This document shows, piece by piece, positions 22,331-32,400 of a DNA stretch of 64,000 bases. The stretch comes from Spisula solida. Its lineage: Eukaryota > Mollusca > Bivalvia > Venerida > Mactridae. The stretch is from the NCBI GenBank assembly GCA_947247005.1, contig OX365949.1:258001-322000 (forward strand), written 5' to 3'. The number at the start of each line of letters is the position of its first letter. Position 1 is the first letter of the stretch. Made by a program: the position numbers and the translations under genes. A model generated the notes under the pieces. The model was not told where the DNA came from. It did not search any database and was given only the letters and a program-made list of their open reading frames with translations.

Positions 22331-25300
22331 CAGAGCTTTAAGGACACTAAGCATGAACGGTCCCAAACTAGAGATTTACACCAGGCCCTTAACTATCATT
22401 CTCCTCCCCCACTTACAACTGAAATTTTGTCTGCAGGCATTGTGGTAAGGGAAGTGAAAGGCAACTTAAGGTTCACTTAGATTTATATTTAACATCTCTT
22501 TTTGAAGGACTAGCTAAAAGCGGGTCCTTAACACTGAGAGGCAAATAAAGATTCCCTTTAGCTACAGCCTCCCTGTTCTCAATAAACATGATTCAATAAA
22601 CAATACACCATTCATGCGTTTAATATAATGTGTCCAATCCAAAGGCTATGCTCAACGATAAGCGAAATAACCTCGCCAAGAAGAATATCACATGGTGCAA
22701 GCCCAAATCGAATTTCGAAAATGGCAGCTCACAGCACGTGAAGAATCACGATGCGCCCTACGTCGCCAAGAAAGAATATCACGTGGTGCAAGCCCAAATG
22801 AGTATCTCAAAAATGGCAGCTCACAGCACATGAAGAATCCCGACGACTAAAATAAGGCACTGTATAGCGTCTCTGTCGTAACTGACAGCCACACTTGAAA
22901 TCGTCGAAATCATTTTTTACGTGGTGCAAGCCCAACGGCGGCCTGCACTGCACTACACGCAAAGATTTCAACGAAAAACACAACCTCTCAACCAAACACA
23001 AGCAATAAAACGCATGATTCTAGTGGAATGTTAATTAAATGGAGTGATTTGATTTACTCCAAAAATTACAAGCAACTTATTTAATTAAGGTTTTAGTCTA
23101 TAGAATGTTTTCTGCAACTACTATCCAGGACCATTTTCACAGGTACCATTTTCGTGGGCTCCCTTATGTTACAACACATGTGATCAGTATATGCCCACCA
23201 TTGTCCCCTCCAATTACTGCTAGATACTTAACTGCTTACCCTGATGAGGCATGTATTGACACTGACACCCGACTCCAACTATTCAGAAGGTACTGGTGTA
23301 CCATTACCTGCCTCTGAAGTCACAGTTAAGCATCTTTTCCCCAGTTATAAAGGTTCAGCATTTTAGGTCGCATTAATATTAAGTGCCCAAACTCGAGGAT
23401 AAAACCCAACTATGTGTAGAGAACACAAACTCTGTGGTCTATTTCCGCTGTGGGTACTGTATGCATCCTAAACTAAATACCTTTCCTTTAGCCTTAAATT
23501 AAGATCAGCTATGCATGTTACTCTCGTGTTACACAAACTCTAGTGTTCATACCAGCTATGTGCACTGAGAGCACAAGAAGATACCTGACCTTGATATGAT
23601 CTGCACTGTACACGACCAAAGGAATTCAAGGAATGCAAATCTATGCGAGGGATTAAGTTCAAAGCTAATAATACTAACCCTCCCCTGGTATCCTTCGTGT
23701 ATCCTGTACAGTGAGTTAAATTATGACCCTGCGATATTGTGGATTTGGATTCAGCAAGATTACTAGGTATCAGCTGTGTTTCCCTCCACATGTACCTCAG
23801 GGACGGAGCTTGGGCATGTTGCCCAATAGCTAAGGGATTATCTGGCACTAGACCCTAAGTTCCCTAAAATGTGTTACTTTCAGACCCTTTATATTGTCAG
23901 GGTTCCCGTCATTGGAAAGGGTGACCCGTAAGAATATATCATTAACCTCTCCCCCCATCCAAAATTAATTAAAATTAAACTATATTTTTCATTGAAAATA
24001 AACAACACATAGGGTCTTCAAGCACCAACAAACACAAATATAACTATTAAAACAATGTGAACAAGAACCAATGAACCACTACCCAATCTGAATCAAACAT
24101 ATTATATAAATGCATGTTTGTATACATTGAAATAAAATTATTCCAACTTATTAATATTAAATAACCCCCAAAATAGTAAAATTGACACCAATGGTTCACC
24201 AGCCCTAAACACACTCAATAATAAATATATATGTGCGCCTCCCAAATGCCTCGGACACAGACATAATATGCCTGATGAGGCTTAAGGGAGTATCACCAGG
24301 TTTGACAAATGCACCCCACTAGCCCTGCTACAACAACATCAGTGCTGCAATCCCTGTGAAACATCCAGGGACTGAGTGGCCTGGGTAGTACATTCATCTA
24401 ACAAATGCACCCCATTAGCCCTGCTACAACACAATCAGTGCTGAAATCCCTGTGAAACATCCAGGGAATGAGTGGCCCGGTTAGTACATTCACCCGACCA
24501 AATGATAAATTTTTCAATATATATTATGGACACTTGTTGCTGTGTTAATTTTTTAAATATATATTATGGACACGTGCGGATGTATCAGCAACCGCTTGAG
24601 TACGCAAAGCATTGACACCCCAGGCACCAGGTACCTAGACCCAGAACGCATTTGACAGACTGTTACTGTCTCATGCGCTGCGTCTACATCCCAAGCGTCG
24701 GCAAGAGCATTTACTAGCGCTGTCCATTTTAACTCAGATGGTGGAGGCCCAAGACCTTTTGGGTCAAAGTTAGGCCTCCGTGTCCGACCCGTGTAAGTGG
24801 TTTCCTAATCCGCTAGGGGAAGGTCCAACTCGTTTTGGTTGTCGGACACAAAATTAAGTAGTACATAAAAAGTAACCAGCCCATGTAAGTGGTTTCTTTT
24901 GTAATTTCCAAATTTTATGAGAGACATAACCATTACACCCTTCACTATGGACACAATCATTGAGCCAAGCAAATTGTATGCAGGTCATGCACAACATAGC
25001 TGTGGAAATCCCAAAAGTACAGAATAATTAATACCATTGAGATAAACACAAATACACATCCATCTTTAGTTACCTACAGACCAACCACACACACAATTGC
25101 AGCTTATCCGTATTATGGTCCCATGATTTGATAACTGTTCCATTCTGGTTTGTTATAAACTATGGAACACGAATACCAGCTCAATTTATAGGACCAACCC
25201 AATAGACAGCTTAACAAAACCAGACGATGGAATTTTCAGAATGAGTGACGAGTCACTCGTGAATCCTACTGCACTCCCTCCAATCACAAATGTCAAAACG

Positions 25301-25675
25301 TTAAGTGTGTAAACGTCAACAAATAACATGAGGTCGCATATAAATGACTCCCACGGAACAATAATTACCTGTAAGTGAGATTATTTAGAGGTCGCAGTAA
25401 TAATAAACGCCGTTGGTTAGTTGACTAGCCGAAACGAACATCACGTAAACGTATCACGTATCCAGTGCAAGCCCAAAGCCCAAATGAGTATCTCAAAAAT
25501 GGCGCTCACAATACGTAAACAAAAATATCACGTGACAATGTCGTAAAAGGCTAAAACCAACCATCAACGCGCGTGTATTCAAATAGGACCTCCATTCTCA
25601 CCAAACCACTAAGCTATTTACTTGCTCTTTGCTTTAAATGCCACCCGCTAAGTTCTATGGCTTAGCAGCGCCATT

Positions 25676-25883
25676 TGTAGTATTTATAGTCACCATTAGG
25701 TGACCATAAATGGTGGTAAATAGAACCTACCTAGAACAGAGAGGTGATTTAGCACGTCTTTCTAGATGAGTTCCGTAATGCATAAGAGAAAGTACTAAGT
25801 CTCTGCGCATGCGCCGTGAGATGATGACATCGACCTCTGATTGGCTCATCTAGACTGGTGACCTCCGACCCGTAAACACTACA
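25676..25883 (-). repeat. Long terminal repeat (5' LTR in element orientation)
   Basis: Second 208-bp LTR. On the minus strand it is followed after AA by TGGCGCTGCTAAGCC, the candidate primer-binding site (25659-25673 on the plus strand). The next plus-strand bases ATTT repeat the ATTT at 21242-21245. Confidence 0.88.
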
Positions 25884-26793
25884 ATTTTTATCATCAACAT
25901 TGTATACCCAGACCCATACAATAATCACACAAACATCATTAAACATATCCGGATAAATAAAAAATATTCGTAAATGCCTCTCTAACTTTAATAACACAAA
26001 GATAAAAATGTTTGACTGAAATTTCTTGCACACCTTCCTCGAATATCAGGTCGTGTTTAACTCACTGTGCAACTTTCCTGCCAATATTTGATGTCCTTTG
26101 GTCAAGTACACATTAATCTTTACGATGATGATAGTGAAAGAAATCGAAAGCTGCCCCTGCCTCCACAATTTGCGAGAAAGTTGGCAATTTTCAACTCAAA
26201 ACACGACTCGCACATAATCTTTCGATGCTGGTTTCCCCCCTGATCAATACGAAAGTACGGCGCCGCACTTTGAACGTTGGAACCAGATATGTAAATAAAC
26301 CATTCGGTATACCTCGTTTGGGTCCAACGTTCAACGCGCGACACAGTTCTTATGTATCAGGCTGGGAACCACCGTTCAAATTGTCGAAAGATTATGTGCG
26401 CGGCTGAAAATGAGTTGACAATTGCAAACTTTCTTGCATATTTTGTCGAAAAGAGCGCTGATCGAGTATTGTCAGTATACTAGTCATCGTAAAGATTAAT
26501 TTGTTATTGACCGAAAGACATCAGAAATATACGGGTAAGTTGCAAAACAAGTTTTACACGATCAATTTTTCTAGGTTAGTGTGCGAGAAAGTTCAGTAAA
26601 ACATTTTTATCTTTGTGTTATTTAAGCAGTAGAGGAATTACGTAGATTTTTGTATTAATATCAAATACACCCAACAAATGTTTGTGTGATTACTGAATGG
26701 GTCTGGATTTATAAGAAATATAAAAAAAATATTTCCAGGTGCGTAGCGGGAGGGGGGGGGTTGGTCCAGACCCCAAGTGTCTGTGAATCCATA

Positions 26794-27259
26794 CACAATT
26801 TCTTAAAACAAGGTCAGTCTTGTAAGGTCACATCTGTCACGTAGAGTCTGCCAACTAAGTCTGTTTTGCATGCTTGTGACACTGTCATAAGTTAAGTTGT
26901 TTTTTACCCATCTGATTGCTCTGCGTTGGACTTTTTCAACTTTTTTTTATGTTAGATTGAGTATGTGGGCTCCAGGGCTCCACACAGTGGAGGCATATTC
27001 CATCTGGGGTCTAATCAGTGTTTTATATGCCACTTCTTTTATCTTTTGATTTTGTGTCTGTAAGTTTCTGCGAAGGAAGCAAAGAGTTATAGTTGCATTA
27101 TTTGTTATTTCATTTATATGTTTATTCCAAGAAAGATCATTAGATATATTTATTCCCAAATATTTGCCACTGTCAACTGATTCTAAGATATTGCCATGTA
27201 ACATGTAATTATATTAAGTAATTGATTTCTTCTTTTTAGTATTAATCTTTAAAACCACA
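26794..27259 (-). pseudogene. Non-LTR reverse transcriptase, piece 2
   Basis: It encodes KCVVLKI, a stop, LHGNILESVDSGKYLGI, DLSWNKHI, FLRRNLQTQNQKIKEVAYKT, LIRPQMEYASTVW, and in another frame KVEKVQRRAIRWVKNNLTYD. This is the conserved post-palm region of CR1/Jockey-type RTs. A stop codon and one frameshift show decay. It joins piece 1 across the insert 27268-28298 and piece 3 across 21182-26785. Confidence 0.85.
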
Positions 27260-27267
27260 CATTTACT

Positions 27268-28298
27268 GCATTGCGATCCCGAGTGACCCGATGGCACTGC
27301 GGTATACCAGTACACTGGATATTGCGTGTAAATGAGTAATGTAGTCATAACATTGTGCAATACTCCGTACACAAACGACATACTCAGCAATATTCTGTAC
27401 AGTAAAAATCACTACTCTTTAGTCTTTACAGTTACTTGTGTGTGTTTTAGTAAGAATCTTTGTTGTACTTTCGTCAATTTTACTAAAAATTGGATTTAAC
27501 ATATTTTGGCTTACATCACAAGAAGAATGATCAATTAAAAAATAATAATACCTTGGTAATACGGTCATTCCAAACACATTTGAAGCAGCACAATCAACAT
27601 TTGAGAGTGAGCAGCAGCCCATTTCAAGGAAATTTAAGCACTTAAACGAATACCTGCTTCAGTTTGATGTCTTCTATGGCTATATAAATATCTGAATATG
27701 CTAAAAACCTTTTGAGATGCGTGAAGATATCAGTCGTTTAGAAAATATCGCTGCTGAACTTACACTTGTTCCTAGTCCAATGTCGCGAAAAGTAATGATA
27801 TTACTCATGTTAATGTAAAATATCTGGTGTACGGTATACCGCAGTGGATAGTATGGATCGATAGTACAAGTCTCGATCCAATAACTATCGCGGATAGTTA
27901 GTTACAACTATCGATAGTTACGATAGTTCATTTTTTATTATTAAAGTTTATTATTAATTTAAAACAACTTCTGTTCTCATTAAAAAAAACTAATTTTAGA
28001 TAATCCCATGCATCAAAATTGCCATAAAGGACCAATATTGCAATCGTGCGCATGTTCGTTTTCTGTCCAATTAATTTAAATCATTTACACAAATAGTAGA
28101 TAATATTTTGTTCAACTAAGTTATATCTTACACAGTGTAAATTTGCATTTACAAGTTAATCTCTGGTTTCCAAATCTTGGCAATAACTTTTGTAATAGTA
28201 TCGCAATAGCTTCAAGCAATACATTAGTATTGCAATAGTACTTTCAGCAATAGCAAAGTATCGCAATAGTCAAAAATGGACTCAATAGTCACCCCTAA
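27268..28298. mobile_element. Insert with 8-bp target duplication in the RT pseudogene
   Basis: CATTTACT flanks both sides (27260-27267 and 28299-28306). Deleting the insert with one copy joins FNP to SKCVVLK in frame. The right end reads, complemented, TTAGGGGTGACTATTGAG. The left end GCATTGCGATCCC does not mirror it well. The interior is rich in ATCGATAGT and GCAATAGTA words. The 8-bp duplication suggests a hAT-like element with an eroded or replaced left end. Confidence 0.7.
27295..27846. mobile_element. Inner inverted-repeat element nested in the previous insert
   Basis: CACTGCGGTATACCAGTACA at the left faces GTGTACGGTATACCGCAGTG at the right, with complementarity running on through GGATATT/AATATCT. 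The flanks are GATGG and GATAG, an imperfect possible 5-bp duplication. No transposase was seen; the superfamily is not assigned. Confidence 0.65.
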
Positions 28299-28305
28299 CA
28301 TTTAC

Positions 28306-28530
28306 TAGGATTAAATTCCATTTGCCATATCTCTTCCTGTTTCACTAATTTGTCTAGATCATTTTGAAGCATTTGGCAATCTTGAATGTTATTTACAGCT
28401 AAGTATACAACAGTGTCATTGGCAAATAAACGAACTTGTGAGGTAATGTGGTCATGTAAATCATTTATATACAGAAGAAAAAGTAATGGACCAAGTACAG
28501 ATCCTTGGGGTACCCTAGCTGTTCGTTATG
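28306..28530 (-). pseudogene. Non-LTR reverse transcriptase, piece 1 (palm domain)
   Basis: It encodes VPQGSVLGPLLFLLYINDLH, VRLFANDTVVYLAVNN and QNDLDKLVKQEEIWQMEFNP. These are the RT palm motifs, with FAND in place of the catalytic F/YADD, so an Asp is lost. Upstream sequence hits stops immediately, so the 5' part is truncated. It lies about 330 bp upstream of ACSF3. Confidence 0.88.
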
Positions 28531-28859
28531 CAAATCAATTCAAATGAAAATAGATTACCCGCTTTAATATGACTTGTATATTCAGCATTTTGTACATGAG
28601 GTATATTCTTAATGTAATATTTAGCTTACACATCATTTATGAAGAACACTTTGTGAGGTGAACAGCGGAGTTATGGCCCTCCAGGTATCCAGGTATCATT
28701 ATTACTAACATTTTCATCTAGTAGACTAGTGTTATTTTTTATTCTCAAATCATGAACAAGTATGAAAGATTTACTTAAAATGCCAAAGCCATTAAATGCT
28801 TTGGCCTAAATTGTGGCTTAATGGCCTAACTTGTGGCTAATATTTTACAGATTTGAAGT

Positions 28860-29436
28860 ATGGCTCTGCAAGCTGTCAGGAGATCAGGGTTGTATTTATG
28901 GACACATCAAGTTCAAAGAAGAATTCAATGCAGTGCAAGTAAACGGATCCGGTCTTACGTTGTAGTATCTACAAAACCAATATACCTAAATGTTGGAAAC
29001 CAGAGTGAACTATGTCGACTGTGTACTGCAAAAAAGTATTCCTCTAGTTCAACTAATGTAATCCCTGTATTTCTTCAGGCAGAAAAATTTATTGATAGAA
29101 CTGCAGTTGTTAGTGACCATGGACACTATACATATGAAGACCTGTTACATTACAGTTCCTCTCTAGCTCATGAATTTAACAGTGTAGGGACTGAACGTAA
29201 AACATCTTATGACTTTAAAAGAGACTCGCGATTTCCTCTGACCGGAGAGCGGATTGCTTTCCTGTGTGACAACGATTTGTCTTACATAGTCACACAATGG
29301 GCTATATGGATGTGTGGAGCCGTTGCTGTTCCGTTATATAAGTCCCATCCTACAAGTTTGTTATCATACTTTGCTGAAGATTCGGGAGCCAAGTTACTTG
29401 TTTGTACAGATGATTATCAAGAAAAACTTGAACCTA
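28860..29436 (+). CDS. ACSF3: ACSF3 exon 1, part before the insertion
   Basis: ATG follows an apparent acceptor TATTTTACAG (28841-28850), so a 5' UTR exon probably lies upstream. It encodes the presequence and the N-terminal adenylation region, including [20 protein letters not shown] and [14 protein letters not shown]. The reading frame runs to GAACCTA, where the element begins; as assembled the next codons are ACA GTC TAA. Confidence 0.93.
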
Positions 29437-32400
29437 CAGTCTAACTTGTATTAAGCGACCACCCTGGGGAAGGTCTGAAAACGGTCGCTTAACGGAATGG
29501 TCGTTTAACACAAATGCAAGAAACATCGAGTGTAACTAAAGAATTTCCGACTTTAGGTTGTCCGAATACTACCGATATTCAACTTTAATTGATAAACATT
29601 AGTGTGTAAATATGTTTTATGATGATTCTATACTTGTATGCATTGTCTTTATAAGCATTTAATTTATCATTTTAATAAACTTACTCATAGATTACACAAT
29701 TAATGCAATTAATGTAAGTGAGTTTTGCTTGCCCAGTCAACGAACACAACGGAATAGACCGGGTTTTTACCCCATTCCAAATGGAAAGTGACAACAAGCT
29801 GATTGCAGCAAAAGGTGCAACAATTAATCCGTTATTATGTGTGTAATCGGATTAAAAATCGTCTGTATGACATGCGCTACCGACACAATGGTGATTATCA
29901 ATGCTGTTAATTGGGGTCCGGTTAACAAAAGACAAACTCTGAAGTGTGAACAAACAAAGCTTTATGACGAGGTATGGTGTAATTAACAACCTATCACTGC
30001 AGACAACAAGTGATTTACTTTTTTTCGGTCGCTTAATGAAATTTGACCAGTCAATTACAGTGCTTAAATAGTGGTCGTTGGTCGCGTTAGACAAAAGTCG
30101 CTTAATACAATAGGAAAATAGAACAAAAACGATCGGGAGGAGTTTAAACCGGTCGCTTAAGACAAAGGTCGCTTAATACGCGTGGTCGCTAGTACAAGTT
30201 AGACTGTATTTCTAAAAATCTAAATTTACAACTTAAAGTACTTAGTAAGGATGACTACAGTGGAGACTATGATGTAGCAACAAGTAGATGGTCCAGTGAA
30301 GATGTTGCCAGACATATGAGAGAAAGCCTTGCGGCTAAATTAACAAAGGATGATTATAGACATATGAATGCTCTGATTGTGTACACCAGTGGTACTACAG
30401 GTAAACCCAAGGTATATATCTTCATTATACTGCTACTTTAAACAAACACTGTTCAGTGAAACCTGTTAAAGACTCGTGATCTGCAAATTCTTGTGACTCG
30501 CGTTTGGTTATTCTAAAACTCTGATCATTTGCACTGAATGTTGCACAGGTAATGTAAGCCTGCAGGCTGGCTCTGCGAAAACTGTCAGTCCTTCAGTCCT
30601 GACTGACAAATTGTGATTCTGACTGACAGAAAATCCTGTATTTTTCTATTAAATGAAGAGGAACATTCACTCATTTTACCAATTTGGACTGACAAGTTAA
30701 AACCTTTTCGCAGAGCCTGGACTGGAATGTGTATGAGAAGTTGTGAATTTTTATTTTTTTCTCACTATACACATTCAGGGTGTGGTTCATACATTTGGCA
30801 GTCTAGATGCTCAGATACGTGGAATGATAACGTCATGGGGATGGACGAAGGATGATGTGATACTTCATGTATTACCCCTACATCATGTACATGGCATTGT
30901 TAACGTATTGATGACCCCGCTGTATTGTGGAGCTACTTGTGTGATGCAGTCCTTTGATGCTGAATCAGTAAGGCATTTCTATCCATTAATAATAAGGGAA
31001 TATCACTGCAGTGTGTTGATCTGTTGGGCCGTATTACCTCGAGTTGCTTGTGTAGCTTACTCGCAAGACCATTAGATCGACGAGATGCTGTATAACGCAT
31101 GCAACCATTCGACCTTTTATCATATACCAAAAAAAATGGGAATAGGGCTTGTTAAACGTGTTAAATGTGTATTCCCTAGCATCATGAATGTTGACACATT
31201 TCAACATTTAATGCAATGTCTGATTATGCCCCCCATCTTTGATGAGGGGTTTATTGCTCTGCACTAGCAGGTCTGTCTGTAGACCAAACGGTTTCCATTT
31301 AATAACTCAAGAACACTTTGTCCTACGATCTTCAAACTTTACATGGAAGTTGGTCATCAACAGTAGACAATTATTGATTTTGAGGTCTGTAAGTCAAAGG
31401 TCACTTTGACCTTAACCATTTCTGACTATTGGGCTGTCATGGGGGCATACATGTTTTACTATTATCTCTTGTAGTTTGTCATCGACGGTGGTTTATGTTT
31501 GGCATATAACACATTGTACATGCATGACATGGAAAATCCTTTACACAAATAACATTTAATGTTGTGAACCGTAATGAAAATTAAGACATTATTATAATTA
31601 TTATCATTATTATTATTACTTATTAGCAGTTAGCAGTTAGGTAATAAAGCATGCAATTAAGTTTATGTGTTTTGTGAATAATCAAAACTACTTTTAAACT
31701 AGTGTCCAAAGGTATCGCTAAGACAGTTTGAATTGTCAGTCTAGGGCAAGAGACAGGTGATTGTCAGTCTTGGGCAACAGACAGGTGATTGTCAGTCTAG
31801 GGCAACAGACAGGTGATTGTCAGTCTAGGGCAACAGACAGGTGATTGTCAGTCTAGGGCAACAGACAGGTGATTGTCAGTCTTGGGCAACAGACAGGTGA
31901 TTGTCAGTCTAGGGCAACAGACAGGTGATTGTCAGTCCAGGACAACAGACAGGTGATTGTCAGTCTTGGGCAACAGACAGGTGATTGTCAGTCCAGGACA
32001 ACAGACAGGTGATTGTCAGTCTTGGGCAACAGACAGGTGATTGTCAGTCTAGGACAACAGACAGGTGATTGTCAGTCTTGGGCAACAGACAGGTGATTGT
32101 CGGTCGTGGGCAACAGACAGGTGATTGTCAGTCTAGGACAACAGACAGGTGATTGTCAGATTTGGCAACAGACAGGTGATTGTCGGTTTAGGGCAACAGA
32201 CAGGTGATTGTCAGTCTAGGACAACAGACAGGTGATTGTCAGATTTGGCAACAGACAGGTGATTGTCGGTCTAGGATAATAGACAGATGATTGTCGGTCT
32301 AGGGTAACAGACAGGTGATTGTCAGTCTAGGACAACAGACAGGTTTGACTACATATCAAATATTTGATATAACATACTTTCAGGCATGGAAAGGGTTGTT

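Larger units (their letters stand above)
21246..25883 (-). mobile_element. LTR retrotransposon without visible gag-pol (LARD-like)
   Basis: Direct repeats of 208 bp at 21246-21453 and 25676-25883 appear identical, start TGTAGTATTT and end AACACTACA (TG...CA), and are flanked by a 4-bp duplication ATTT. Orientation is set by the minus strand. Two bases after the 25676 LTR comes TGGCGCTGCTAAGCC, a plausible tRNA primer-binding site. A purine tract GGGAAGAG directly precedes the other LTR. The 4.2-kb interior has no protease, RT or integrase motif that I can see, only short frames such as PNFDPKGLGPPPSELKW on the minus strand. It would depend on another element for movement. Confidence 0.85.
21182..26785. 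mobile_element. Palindromic (foldback) element, hAT-like by 8-bp duplication, split by an LTR retrotransposon
   Basis: The termini are inverted repeats: CACAGACACTTGGGGTCTGG begins the left end and its complement ends the right. Both sides carry AATCCATA. Without the LTR element and its 4-bp duplication the element is about 962 bp. It is almost one long inverted repeat centred near 26303: GAACGTTGGAACC at 26272 faces GGGTCCAACGTTC at 26320, and CCCAGACCCATACA near 25908 faces the matching word near 26698. No transposase frame was seen. The 8-bp duplication suggests hAT mobilisation; the TIR alone does not prove it. Confidence 0.8.

Noticed and set aside
29437..30206. Treating the ACSF3 insert as an ordinary intron
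   Set aside because: Inverted ends plus TA duplication and exact frame restoration by excision show a transposon; possible splice sites inside it are weak and lack a polypyrimidine tract. Kept as an alternative in the findings.
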